Source: Cryptomeria japonica (lineage: Eukaryota; Streptophyta; Pinopsida; Cupressales; Cupressaceae). Taken from it: a stretch of 64,000 nt of DNA. A program made the translations under genes and the position numbers. Where the stretch lies: positions 180,320,977 to 180,384,976 of the forward strand of contig NC_081411.1 in assembly GCF_030272615.1 (NCBI RefSeq), in the 5' to 3' direction. This document shows positions 21,991-33,005 of the stretch, piece by piece. Under the pieces are notes generated by a model. The model was not told the origin of the DNA. It saw nothing but the letters and a program-made list of their open reading frames with translations, and searched no databases. Within the stretch, counting starts at the first letter, position 1, and every line of letters begins with the position of its first letter.

Positions 21991-23204
21991 CATCAAAAAA
22001 CCATCGAAAATCACCCAAAAAACATGACAACACCTTGTACATATTCATCCGATCAGATACAAAATACTCACACAAATGACCACTTATCACTCGACCAACA
22101 CAATCAACATCAACAATCCAAACTGTCTTAAACAAGGATGCATCCTTCCTTACCAAAACAAAGACAAAAGATGACATTTTCTTTGACAAGAAAATTATGT
22201 TAAGCTATCAAATACTTGGTTGATTTATGAGTACAATCATTTGTTTATCTGTATCGGGATCTTTCAGCATTGTTTTGTATCGTTTGCGCATTACTTCCGA
22301 TGAAGTTCTGGGGCATGTACTAATGGTGTCTACGTGGGAAGTTCACCAAGCTACATGATCTTATGCAAAATGCAGCCATAGATCATTACGGTTTGCTGAC
22401 TACAGCGTATACCTCGACCATATGAGCATGAACCATTACCAAGGATCCTTATTCTTTATTCTTTATGTATATATTGTTTGTTTGCAGGTGCAATGCTCTT
22501 CCTTTGGTTCCTCCTACCTCATCCAAACTGGATAAAGGTTTTTTATCTCTTAGTACGGTATGAACTTGTCTCAGGATATGATCAGCCTAAGATCAAGGAG
22601 GACGATCCAAGTCATGCATGAATGGAGATAATCCTTGTCTGTTCCACAAGCAATACTCAGGTCAACTTGATCCATTATATCAAGTTGCTTGTATTAACTT
22701 GCTATATCAAATCCATGTAAGAAAGACTCTGGTCATCTTGAATCTTTATGTCAAGTTGCTTGTATTTTCTTACAACATTTTAAAGCTCAATGATGAAAAA
22801 TAATGCACCATGGATCATCATTCCATCTCATTTGTATATATTGCATTCCGTTGCATTCCATCCATCCATACATTCATAAATAGCTGCATATCATTCATAC
22901 ATAGTAATGACAATGGATACTCTATTTTCCTCTTCTTCCATAGGAATGTAATAGGTCCTCCATTTCTTCTATCTAACATTGCACCTCCCCCACCCTCCCC
23001 ATCTCAATAATCAGCATCACATACCCTACATCATGTCCCAATCAACCTAATCAAGCCACGTTCATCACCATCCATCTCTAACTAGGAGGGATTGTGTTTC
23101 CTATCCTAAGTCATCCAATAAGTCAAGAAAGTTACTCTATCTGCACAGATACATCGTCTCACACACACCTAGACTATCAACAGATACTCTGATCAAGTAT
23201 CTTC
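21991..23204 (+). other. Tat1 3' non-coding region, middle part
   Basis: About 1.2 kb without a credible frame. It shows a local pair of similar words (catcttgaatctttatgtcaag at 22734-22755 against gtcaacttgatccattatatcaag at 22661-22684) and C/T-rich stretches near 22930-23010. Nothing else is evident. Confidence 0.4.
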
Positions 23205-23560
23205 GGGTCTCAACAGGTAATCGATTATGGTAATCCTAGACTACATCAGGCATTTATCATAATGACCTAGTCTCAACGGGGCTACCATGATTCCCCACAA
23301 CCATCCATCACACGCACATCCTATCAATTGATCAACCAATCAAACACAATCCAACGGACAATTACATCAATTGTCTACGTCTCAACGAGTATTTTGCTTC
23401 ATATACCTTGACTTCATCGGGCAATTACATCAATTGTCTAAGTCACCATCAGGTCACTTTGATTCACTTACTCAGACTTTATCATGTCCAAGCGACCAAC
23501 TGACATCAACTGTCACGCTTTGACTTGACCGGGGCAATTAAACTGATTGCACCAGATTGT
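23205..23560 (+). repeat. Degenerate short repeats in Tat1 3' region
   Basis: Variants of a word like tca(a/t)cgggcaattacatcaattgtctaagtc recur at about 23210, 23250, 23273, 23355, 23414, 23490 and 23525. Many carry a small inverted repeat (caATTAcatcAATTg type). Spacing is irregular, roughly 30-45 bp. Confidence 0.5.
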
Positions 23561-23890
23561 CCAAACAATTTTGATCAATTATATAGCATCAATCCAAACC
23601 CCACACTACATCTGCTATGTATCTCTTGCATGACCTCAGGGTACTCGCTGGCTTGTTGTTTCTTCATATTCACTCCATTTTCTCCCATTCTTTTATCATT
23701 AGTTCTAATTTCTTCTATTCTACCTCCCCTCCACTTTGCATTCTTTTTCGAGAGATCGCCCGATTTTTCCAAAAAAAAATTCGGCCCATCCCTCGAGGGG
23801 GCATACCACCCATTAAATTTACATTTTATGGGGCATTTCTTCACACCTATTTTTCTTTCTTTGAAACGACGCGATAAACCGCACCGTCTC

Positions 23891-23903
23891 AAAGAGGGGC
23901 AAA
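23891..23903 (+). promoter_or_regulatory. Polypurine tract of Tat1
   Basis: AAAGAGGGGCAAA immediately before the TG of the 3' LTR; the same tract precedes the LTR of C (279-291). It would prime plus-strand synthesis. Confidence 0.85.
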
Positions 23904-25723
23904 TGTAGTCACATAAATCTGTCCACTTAATTAAATGAATATTTAATATTTATTTGATTATTTAACCATCAATTAATAATTAATTAAATTAATATATTTA
24001 ATTAATTCATCTTAACCCTCTTCTCCTATTAATTAAATAAATTATTCAATTTATTTGATTTAATTCACTTAACCAAATTCAGACCATTAATTAAATAAAT
24101 AAATCATATTTATTTAATTAAATCTTCTCTCACATTTAAATAAATTAATATTTATTTAAATCCTCCAAAATCCCACCTCTCACATTTAAATAAATAAATC
24201 ATTTATTTAAATCACCTTTATCCTCCACCCACTTGCATTTTCCTACAAATGCAAGTTGCACAATTATTTTAAATAAATAATTTATTTAAATCACCTTTAT
24301 CCTCCACCCACTTGTATTTTCCTACAAAAGCAAGTTGCACAACTATTTTAAATAAATTATTTATTTAAAATCCTATTTATCCTCACCCACTTGAAACCTT
24401 TAATGGTTTCCCTTAAAGTAGTCAAACTTGATGGCTTTAAAGTCTTCAAACTTGATGGCTTCCTTCTATAGTCTTCTTAAGACTTTAATGGTTTTCCTTA
24501 AAGTCTTCAAGCCTTTAATGGTTTCCCTCAAAGTCTTCAAGCATTTTAATGCTTTATCTTCATTTTTCTCATTTAAATAGATTAATATTTATTTGAATAT
24601 TTATCCAAATGCAAATTACACCATTTAATTGAAATAAATGATTTTATTTTAATTGAAAATACCAAAATTTCTCCCACTTGCATTTTTCTACAAAATCCAC
24701 TTGTATGCCTAAACCCCTTCTAGATTCTTCTAAACCCTTCCTAATTAGTCTAATCCATCCCCTAAATATTGTCACATTCCTAAGCAAATTGGAGTCACTT
24801 CTCAAAGACTCCAAAGTCTTTGAAAAGCAATTAATGCTTTGTGTGTTCAACAAATTAACCCTCAAAGTCTTGGATAACCTTTGAAAGCTTCCAACCTTCA
24901 ACCACTTAATCCCCAAAGTCTCCAATAACCATTAATGGTTAATTCAACCCTCCCACATGGTTAAAACATTTGTTTTGACTCAACCTCTACCCAACCCAAA
25001 GGTCTCATCAGGCCATTAATGCTTTGACCATGATTATCTCTTAAACATTTGCACAAAGGTTTATCCTTGGATTAACTCTTAATCCAATGGGTAATCTTAA
25101 TTTAGACTTGACCCTTACCTTCTAGATAACCATGAGGTCTTCTCAAGCCTTTAATGCCTCCAACCTCTTCTCTCAACCCAATCCTATGTTGAAACTTGTC
25201 ACCATTTTATTGGTGCCAATTGTGCACATGGATCCCCAACTTTCAATCCTAACCCTTGTTAAGATTGCTCAATCTTAACCCTTCATTTCCCTATTTCTTC
25301 TATAAATAGAACCCTTCTCCTCAAGCAAAAGGAGAAGCATTTTAGAGTATTGTTGTTATACTGGCATTAGCATAGAGCTTTTTCATAGCATCACTATCTA
25401 CTCTAGCATAGTATTTAGCTTTTCATTTCATATTTGAAGCTTAGTATTAAATCTCAATCCTCCATAAGCATCCATAGTGCAAAAATCTGCTGAGAGCTAC
25501 ACTCATTTGGGACTTGGAGAGGAGAGGAACAAGGGAGGAGCAACTATGAGCATCTTGATTAGCTATTTCATTTTATGTTTATATGCTTTCTATTTCATGC
25601 TTAATATCTCTCTTGATATGCCTGTTTAGGATAATCTTTTGTTGCTAACACTAACGTTTGTTTCTTGTGCTCTTGTGTGTGTTGCCATCAAACAGATTTT
25701 CTAATCCTTTTTGCAGAGCATCA
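23904..25723 (+). repeat. 3' LTR of Tat1
   Basis: 1820 bp, the same length as the 5' LTR. By eye only T25373 (C at 11048) and T25486 (G at 11161) differ. It is followed by the GGTTG duplication at 25724-25728. Confidence 0.95.
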
Positions 25724-25728
25724 GGTTG
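25724..25728 (+). repeat. Target-site duplication of Tat1, right copy
   Basis: GGTTG, identical to 9574-9578. Confidence 0.95.
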
Positions 25729-25730
25729 TC

Positions 25731-26345
25731 TTACCAGTTTACTATGATCTTGATTATTTGCAGTCCTGAAATTTTATCCATATTCAAATACAAGCGAATT
25801 GTATCTCCATCAGGTTTTTGTCTTTTCAGCATGTCATCAAGTCTTTCTGAACTTTTCTTGAATTTGTCTTTGTGTTCATTTGTAGTGATCAACTCATTTT
25901 CCAGAATTCCAATTTGTCTCCTAATCTCCTCTTTATCTTGTTGCATGTGAATCAGATATGTCTTTAGCATATCATTCTCATAACAAAGTCTCAAATTTTC
26001 ATTTGCTCCATCATTAAGTCTCCTAGTCAAGTCTTCTTCATTCTTCTTTCTGTCTTCAATATCCTTACATAGCCTCATGGTTAAATATTTCATTTCATTC
26101 CTCATGTTAGTGTTCTCTTGCCTCAACTTATCTGCAATATCACTAAGAGTTTCCTTTTCATCATCATGTTTCATCATTTGCTCATGAAGTTCCTTCCTCT
26201 TGTTTTGTGCTATAACCAAGTTCTCTTGAAGTCCTTTAATGAATTCCTTAGCAGTCCTCAAATCATCTTCAAGTTTGATATTCTTCAAGTTTTTTGCATC
26301 AAAATATTCAAGAGCTCCTTCCAATTGTTTTCTCAAACTCTCCAT
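25731..26345 (-). CDS. Coiled-coil gag-like protein of element B
   Basis: On the minus strand the ATG at 26345 (MESLRKQLEGALEYF) lies about 58 bp after the primer site and matches the G start at 58752 (MENLRK). The frame is open for about 204 codons to a TAA in AACTGGTAA. It is almost entirely heptad-like, charged alpha-helix (KELHEQMMKHDDEKETLSD; RLCKDIEDRKKNEEDLTRR) ending MLKRQKPDGDT. F gag has a closely similar end to its coiled coil (ALDKML then K, stop, KPSKDTNGLGF). The usual copia gag N-terminal domain is absent. The knuckles follow in another frame, now beyond Tat1. It is likely a structural or assembly part of the particle; this is inference. Confidence 0.7.
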   Translation of the reverse strand: MESLRKQLEGALEYFDAKNLKNIKLEDDLRTAKEFIKGLQENLVIAQNKRKELHEQMMKHDDEKETLSDIADKLRQENTNMRNEMKYLTMRLCKDIEDRKKNEEDLTRRLNDGANENLRLCYENDMLKTYLIHMQQDKEEIRRQIGILENELITTNEHKDKFKKSSERLDDMLKRQKPDGDTIRLYLNMDKISGLQIIKIIVNW

Positions 26346-26401
26346 CAGTACCAGTTTCAAAATCTTCCTCAAGCTGTTAGGCTTTAGCGAATAGAGGACC
26401 A

Positions 26402-26416
26402 AGCTCTAATACCGAT
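26402..26416 (-). other. Primer-binding site of element B (tRNA-iMet type)
   Basis: Minus-strand TCGGTATTAGAGCTT directly after the 5' LTR, a lightly decayed TGGTATCAGAGC. Confidence 0.75.
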
Positions 26417-27192
26417 TGTTAGATGCAATGACAGTCCCAAAGACACTGAGAGGGGGTGGTGAATCAGTGTCTGACCAGTTTGTGAAATATTTAAACTTAT
26501 TTATAACTTTGCAACCCAAATCAATGTACTGGTAAATAAGAAATAATGCAGTAAAAAGAAATAACAAAGACAACATAAATGCACACCATAACACAAAATA
26601 TTTTGGTGAGGAAACCCATTGTGGGAAAAACCTTGGCGGGATTTGTGACCCACAATATTTAGTCACTGGCCAATATGAATAAATATTACTTACAACATGG
26701 GCCTGCACATTCAGGAAGGCCAACAACCTAGAGCTCACTACTCAATAGAAGAGTCTCACTGACTATAAAATGGATAGCAAAATCCAATACAATGTACTGC
26801 TTAAAATAACATCTCTAATGCCTGGTTCAGTATTGGTTTAAGCTCAGTCAGATACCTTAACCAAAAACCTTTCACTGTCTTTACATAATATCCTTCTATT
26901 CCATGCTATTACAAAAATATACTATGTGTATATCAAAATGATCTATAAGATCTCATACATATGTGAGTCTTTACAATACATTATGCCAGCTTACAAATAA
27001 TTATTTACATTTAAAATACAAACAAAACTTTGTCTCATGTCCGTCTAAGAGCCAGTATACTTTATTTCCAGTGTAATCTGGATGCTGGTGAATGTGCTTG
27101 CCAGTGCCGATGCCTAAGTAGAAACTTGTTACCAATTGGTTGCCATCAATGACAACATCAACCATATTCTCATAGAGTGTAGAATGCCAACA
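26417..27192 (-). repeat. 5' LTR of element B
   Basis: 776 bp. The left edge TGTTAGATGC and right edge GCCAACA are on the plus strand. It is homologous to 4470-5262 and the G LTRs, and followed by the TGATT duplication. Confidence 0.9.
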
Positions 27193-28329
27193 TGATTCAG
27201 ATGATCAGATTGTTAGCTCTGATAAAGGAAAGAAAGTGCAGACCCAAAACCTAATTCAAATTGTGTTAGAAAATCCTAAGAATGAAGGAGAAGGTATAAG
27301 TGCTAGTGCGGGAGAAAGAGCTCAAGAGCCTGAAAAATTAAGAAAATCCTAAGACTCTGAGGTATGTGAGATTTAATCATTCAGAAAATCAGATCATAGG
27401 AGATAAGAATAAAGGTGTGATGACTAGAAAAAGATTTGCTAAAGAATATTGCTTGATTTATAATATTGAACCTAAGGATGTTAATGAAGCATGTAAAGAT
27501 GAAAATTGGGTTAAACCAATGTAAGAATAATTGAATGATATTAAAAAGAATAATACATGGATTCTTGTTCACAGACGTAAGGATACAAATGTAATTGGAA
27601 CTAAATGGGTCTTTTGGAATAAATTGGATGAAAAGGTGAAGTTATTAGGAATAAAGAAAGACTTGTTTGTAAAGGTTATTCTCAGATGGAAGGAATTGAT
27701 TTTGAGGAGACTTTTGCCTTGGTAGAAATAATTGAAGCTATTAGATTATTTCTTGCTTATGTTGCTTACAAAGATTTCAAAGTTTATCAAATGGATGTCA
27801 AGTCCACCTTCCTTAATGGTGAGTTGGAAGAGGAAGTTTATATTGAGCAACCAGATAGATTTTAGTTGATAGATTAGGAAGATATGGTTTGCAAATTGAA
27901 GAAAGCAGTGTATGGACTCAAGCAAGCCCCAAGATCTTGGTATGGTAGATTGCATAAGTATTTGCTGAAGATTGGATTCAATAAAAGTACTGCTTATAGT
28001 AATATGTATTTCAAGATTGATCATGATAACATTGTAATTGTTGAGGTATTTGTTGATGACATTATTTTTGGTGGAGATAATAGATTGTGCAAGAAGTTGG
28101 TTGATGATATGCAAAATGTGTTTGAAATTTCTATGATTCGAGAGATGAAATTATTTTTGGGAGTGCAAATTACTTAGTTGGATAAAGGCATTTTTTATAT
28201 CTCAGTCCAAGTATGTGAAGGAACTGTTGAAGAAGTTTGGTTTAGATGACTCAAAGCTAGCTGGTACCCCTATGGTGACTAGATGTAAGTTGAAAAAGGA
28301 TGATGATTCTTTGAAATAAAATTAGACTA
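27193..28329 (+). pseudogene. copia linker and reverse transcriptase relic (element A)
   Basis: Continuation of A after B. A Ser/Glu-rich linker (27193-27350) is followed by [20 protein letters not shown] near 27671-27723, [20 protein letters not shown] near 27782-27842, AVYGLKQAPRSWY near 27905-27943 and VFVDDIIFGG near 28046-28077, the last being the catalytic YVDD-type motif with Phe first. Stops and frame changes occur at many points, for example around 27357, 27522, 27864 and 28175, so the enzyme is dead. The order after integrase confirms copia. Confidence 0.9.
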
Positions 28330-29002
28330 GATATAGATCTATGATTGGTGGATTGCTATATTTAAATTAGAATAGAATAGATATTATGAATGTTGTTTGT
28401 CTTGTTGCTATATTTCAAGCTAATTCTAAATAATCTCATGTTGTTGCTGTTAAAAGAATCTTTGGATACTTGAAAGTGATAATTGATTTTGGCTTGTGGT
28501 ACCCTAAATGTGATGATTTTACTTTAAGTTCTTTTACTGATGCTGATTGGGCAGGTGATATGGATGATAGAAAGAGTACTAGTGGTGGTGCATTTTTCTT
28601 GGGTAAAAGGTTGGTTTCATGGATGAGTAAGAAGCAAAATGCCATTTCTTTATCTACTAAGGAGGCATAATATATTACTGCTACTAGCAATTGTACTCAG
28701 GTGATGTGGATGAAGTAGATGCTAAAGTATATCAAAGTTGTTTTTGATGAGCCTACTGCTATATACTATGATAATTCAAGTGTTATTAACATTTATAGGA
28801 ATCCAGTGTTACACTCAAAGACTAAGCATATATGAATCAAGTTTCATTTCTTGAGAGAAAAGGTGAATGGGAAGTATGTCAGATTAGAATATGTATCTAC
28901 AAAGGAACAAATTGCAGACATCTTCACTAAGCCTTTGCCTAAGGATACTTTTGAGCATCTAAGAGAGAAGTTAGGTGTAATAGCCCCTCCCGATGAGAAC
29001 TA
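28330..29002 (+). pseudogene. copia RNase H relic (element A)
   Basis: Reads SFTDADWAGDMDDRKSTSGG near 28530-28590 (first Asp of RNase H), SLSTKEA near 28648 followed by a stop, then YYDNSSVINI near 28766 and FTKPLPKDTFEHLREKLGV near 28921-28977. This is the normal copia pol end. In-frame stops are present. It degrades RNA in the RNA:DNA hybrid in active elements. Confidence 0.85.
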
Positions 29003-29140
29003 AGATGCATTGAGTTGCATCAATCCGGTGGATTTCACAGTCATATCTTGTGATCTAGATTGATGAGAGGTGGATTCTACTCAGGGAGAGTAGTCAGTGT
29101 TGTGGTTCAAATGTTCAGTTTTGTTCAGATTTGTGAGATA

Positions 29141-29330
29141 GATCTAAGGGGGAGAGAATCATGATTTTCAAATATGTGCCTTTGTCATTGATGTCAAAGG
29201 GGCAGAGAGAGATATGTGAAAAACCTGTGTTGAGTTGTGTGCATGATCTAAGGGGGAGCTAATTATTTTCTTTCTTTGCATTGATTGTTTTTTACATTTA
29301 TGTGTTGTCATCAATGCCAAAGAGGGAAAT
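29141..29330 (+). promoter_or_regulatory. Series of polypurine tracts at the 3' end of element A
   Basis: Four G-rich tracts: ctaagggggagag (29144-29156), caaaggggcagag (29195-29207), ctaagggggagct (29250-29262) and the terminal ccaaagagggaaat (29317-29330) next to the 3' LTR. Only the last is expected to prime plus-strand synthesis. Confidence 0.65.
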
Positions 29331-30672
29331 TGTTATAATAATATGCAAATATATGTTTGGATTGACTAAGTGATGTGTTGTCATTGATGTCAACATATTC
29401 CTTTGTATGTTCCAATGTTGCAGTTAGATTAAGAGAGTTGGTTTGGCTAGTGTGTTGCAGATGAGTTGTTGTGGATTCAAGGGTTTTGAGATAAGCATCT
29501 CTAGTTGATTCATCTAAAGGTTTAGTGGTCTGCATGGAGAATTGATCAAGTTATGAGATTTGGTATTGCAGTTGGTTTTTTAGTTGTTCAGTGTTGATCA
29601 ATGTTTAGGATTTTTCTCCACATTGCTTTGCATTGCAATATCTTGGGTTGTGGATTTGGTAGAGTGTTTGGTACATTCTAGTGTGTCCTCAATTCAAATG
29701 GTTCATGATTTGGAGGTCCATAAGTGAATCCTTCAGTTTGACAGTCATTGTAGTTAGTGCTTTTGAAATTCGGTATGATGAAGATGGAGATTCTAGTAAG
29801 TTGTGTTTGTGTGGTTGTTGCTGGTGTAATTCATGATGCTTTTGGATATTTCTAGATCATGTCCTATTTGTGTTGATAGTTCACATTGATCATTGTGATC
29901 GTTGTGGCTGATTTCCATGCTATGTTTGTGTTATGTGATATTCTTAGCTGACCAGATGATTGTAGCATGTTGCAAATGTCCAAGACATAATTCTCAGAGG
30001 TGTTTCATATTCATGGTGTTAATTTAGGTCCATACTATGTCTTAGCCAACATTGTTTTGGTCCCCATGTCATAATGTAGCATGCATGGTTATACTTTTGT
30101 AAATATGAGATATGTGTTTAGCCGACCTTGATGACATTGATCCAAGGTTGATGATATATATAAATAAATGTAATAATCACGTGAGAGAGGTATTTGTGTG
30201 TGAAAATAATGTATTAATCTTTCAGAGGTAGAGCATAAGTGTGAGAAGATGAAGTTGTATGTACTTAACCAGAACTGTAACCAGGCATAAGGAGATGCTA
30301 TTCTATTAGTTCATGATATTTTGGATGTAATCCAAATATGTTTGTAAGGTAGTGAGCCTTCCCATGGTTGTAACCCTTTGTTGTTTTTGAGCAGTGAGCT
30401 CTAGGTAGTGTGCCTGAATGCATGTGTATTCCCAGTGTAATATTTATGTACTTATAACAAGGAATATTTATATTATGGGTCTCAATCCCATTCTGGTTTT
30501 CCCTTAACCGAGTTTTCCACATCAAAAATCTTGGTGTTATGTGTGTTAATGATATGGTATTGATTTATTCTTTTACTGTTAATTATCAGATCTGAAATTG
30601 TGGTTGAGTTAAGTAAAGTTTTTGAGCAAACTGATTCACCCCCCCTCTCAGTTTGTTGCCTTGTTGACAACA
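29331..30672 (+). repeat. 3' LTR of element A
   Basis: 1342 bp from TGTTATAATA to GACAACA. The last 520 bp match 1678-2181. It contains the shared copia end module (gttttccctt... cacatcaaaaatcttggtg near 30494-30536 and CACCCCCCCTCTCAG at 30638-30652). Confidence 0.88.
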
Positions 30673-31700
30673 AGGTGCAATAAGCTTAGTTGTTTCTTTA
30701 TTTTCCAAACTATAGAATTTTTCTTCTTATATTCATTAGATTTCATCAGAGCCTTCACATCCCTACATTTATTAGCAAAGTGTCCAAACTTGTTGCAATT
30801 GTAACATTTTACAATGGACTCTGTCCTGAATTCAACGAATTTGCTTTAGATCTAGATTGATTAGCTTTGTGACCAAATTTATAGCATATATGATAATAGC
30901 CTTAAAATGCATTATTCATAAATGATCTATTTACTCTATTCACAAACTATCTATAGCTTCTACTCATAACTTGATTATTGCAATTATTAGCCTTGTGTCC
31001 AAAACTTCCACATGTAAAGAATTGAATATTCTGATTTACATTGCGTCTGCAATCTATAGCTTTATGTCCAAAATAATCACATTGAAAATAATATCCATTG
31101 AATGATGAGTACCTTTAAGCACTAGGTTGCCGAACCAAAGGTCTGCTTATAGCAGGTCCAAGATTCCAAACATTGTTTAAATCTCTAGGTTTCTTCAGAT
31201 CTTCTATCTTTCCTTTCCCTTTACTTTTATCATTATTTTTTAAACATTCACTAGAAAAACCTAATCCTTCCTTATCATTGTGATATTTCTGCATGGATAA
31301 CAACTTTTCCAATAATGCACCACTTTCACTACTTTTGCTTTAACCTTTATCTTTAATAACTCTTGTTCTAGCTTCCCATTTTCTTTAGTTTTCAAATTGA
31401 TTATATCCTTCAAGCTTTCTTCCACCTTTTTGCATTCTTCAACCTGCAACTCCAGATTTACAATAGTTCCATTTTATCACTTCTGTTCCTTATTAAATTC
31501 TTGATGCCTTTAATTGAACTTATATATTTGATCTCTTAGCTTCTTGACACATTCATTCGCTACCTTAACATTTTCTTTTTTAAGTCTTCATTCTTAGATT
31601 CCACACTCTCTAGATCTTTAAGATCTATCTTCAATTCTTCATCCAAGTAATATTCTCCATCCATATCCATAGGAGCCATATATTCAAATAAAGATCTCCC
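30673..31700 (-). pseudogene. gag relic with coiled coil and knuckles (element D)
   Basis: Read downward from 31700: acidic and Lys-rich helix-forming stretches, then a segment with MEKLLSMQKYHNDKEGLGF (31312-31256), matching the QKP-DT-GLGF word of F, B and G. It is followed by knuckle remnants: FQCDYFGHKAIDCRR near 31095-31050, FTCGSFGHKANNC near 31020-30985, and ICYKFGHKANQSR near 30905-30865, with a last CNKFGHF-like one near 30800-30780. Stops are frequent. No protease or later domain remains. Confidence 0.7.
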
Positions 31701-31745
31701 TCAAGTGGTTAAGAGAGCAACTAGGGACCAGACTCTGATACCAAT

Positions 31746-33005
31746 TGTTGAATAGACAAGAATACTGAGAGGGGGGTGAATCAATATTCCCAAATTCAAA
31801 ACATCCTTTGATAATGTAAAACTTATCTTAATCTTAGATTTCCTTAGAAAAAAATGAAATATGCAATAGAAGTAAAAGGCACAACATACACAACCATAAG
31901 AGAGACACCAAATTTTTATACATGGAAAACCTAAATGGAAAAAACCATAGAGAGGGTTAACCCTCAAGATATAACTAGCTATATGGAATTACAGAAAGAG
32001 GCTCATTGTCGGAGGCCTTACTGCCAAAATTACAATGACTCACTTCCAGAAAGTAAAGAAATGAACTAAGAATTTTTCATCGACATATGCATGGGATTAG
32101 TTCCAATTAAGCTTAGACAACACACCATTGTTTGTAGTAGATCCAGTTAAGAAAAATATGCAAATCACTCTACTATCTACCTACTCCAAAATACTATTGC
32201 ACTAGATCTGTCCATCTCTTTTATTTAGCATCAACTTCTTCACCCCGATGCTTACCACCTTTCTCTTTAATTACTTCATCACAATACCTTCATCCAAACC
32301 GTCTCATACAACTCCTTGCATACCTCTCTATCTCTTTCTTCTCACACATCTCCTTTTCAAGCATAATATGATCATGCATATATATGAGTATAAAATTAAG
32401 AATATTCATCAAATTGGCCTTAATAACATTTTTTGAATGATGTCTTCAATGGTCAATTCACATACTACAATCACTACAATGCAATATTAACATAATCTCT
32501 CAAGGTCATCCTGACCTAGAATAAGCATATCTTGAATTTCTAAAGCAACACACTACTAGAGTACCATGATCACAATCCAATTCAAAATTATGAGGTTATG
32601 ATAAACTAATCATCAATAACTTGTCATCAGAAACCAAGAAACTAGAGCATGAAGATCACATAACCAAATATACTTCAAGAGAATAAATCACAACATCCAG
32701 AGCAAGACTTCTAGAGCACCAAATTCATGAATACAATAATCTCAACTAATAACAACAGTCACACCAAAACTAGACATCTCTTTTGAAATATTTCATGAAC
32801 AACTAGAGCACAAAAACTGATTGCCACAACTAACACCAAATCTCTCATCAAGATAAAGGTGTCCTCTTAAATAAAAAAATATTTTTGGAGCAATAAACAT
32901 ATCAACAACTAGAATTTGCCATCTACAAAATACATACCTATCTTCCACTATTCTGCATCACATCCGAAGTAATCTGGATTATCGAGTTTGACATCAATGA
33001 TAACT
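31746..33005 (-). repeat. 5' LTR of element D
   Basis: About 1260 bp. The left edge TGTTGAATAG follows the primer site; the right edge is set at GATAAC near 33005 by analogy with TGTTATCATTGATGTC starts and is uncertain. It contains the module GAGGGGGGTGAATCA (reverse of the C-tract) at 31770-31784 and the ggaaaacc/ggaaaaaacc words at 31922-31948. Confidence 0.65.

Larger units (their letters stand above)
9579..25723 (+). mobile_element. Tat1: intact Ty3/gypsy retrotransposon of the Tat lineage
   Basis: Complete 16,145-bp element: 5' LTR 9579-11398, primer site 11401-11420, 2.7-kb leader, one gag-pol frame 14128-21414, 2.5-kb 3' non-coding part with tandem repeats, polypurine tract 23891-23903, 3' LTR 23904-25723, flanked by GGTTG. 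Assignment to Tat rests on the absence of a chromodomain, a second RNase H of plant/archaeal type between the first RNase H and integrase, the large size and the tandem repeats after pol. The two LTRs have the same length and differ at two sites by eye (11048/25373 and 11161/25486), so insertion is very recent. It may still be able to transpose. Confidence 0.95.
4470..27192 (-). mobile_element. Element B: non-autonomous LTR retrotransposon with unknown ORF2, split by Tat1
   Basis: On the minus strand B runs 5' LTR (27192-26417), primer site, coiled-coil gag-like ORF (26345-25731), CCHC knuckles (9573-9200), ORF2 (8789-5474), polypurine tract and 3' LTR (5262-4470). The flanking direct repeat is TGATT (4465-4469, 27193-27197). 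Tat1 splits it between the coiled coil and the knuckles; removing Tat1 and one GGTTG rejoins a sequence that matches element G across the point. Internal length without Tat1 is about 5.0 kb. I find no PR, IN, RT or RNase H motif in any frame, so B should depend on enzymes from elsewhere. Confidence 0.88.
1678..30672 (+). mobile_element. Element A: degenerate Ty1/copia retrotransposon, split by B
   Basis: A reads on the plus strand: 5' LTR remnant (1678-2181), primer site, gag, protease, integrase, then a break at 4469. It resumes at 27193 with linker, RT and RNase H, a polypurine tract and the 3' LTR (29331-30672). The break holds element B, flanked by the direct repeat TGATT at 4465-4469 and 27193-27197. 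The order PR-IN-RT-RH is diagnostic of copia. Stop codons and frameshifts occur throughout, so A is a relic. Its own right-hand target-site copy would be AGGTG at 30673-30677; the left copy is outside the window. Confidence 0.9.
30673..33005 (-). mobile_element. Element D: old copia-like relic
   Basis: Minus strand: 5' LTR 33005-31746, a decayed primer site (rc of ctctgataccaatt, 31733-31745) and gag remnants down to 30673, where A is inserted. The rest of D lies left of the window or was lost. It belongs near the E/F lineage, judged by its coiled coil and several knuckles. Confidence 0.75.
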
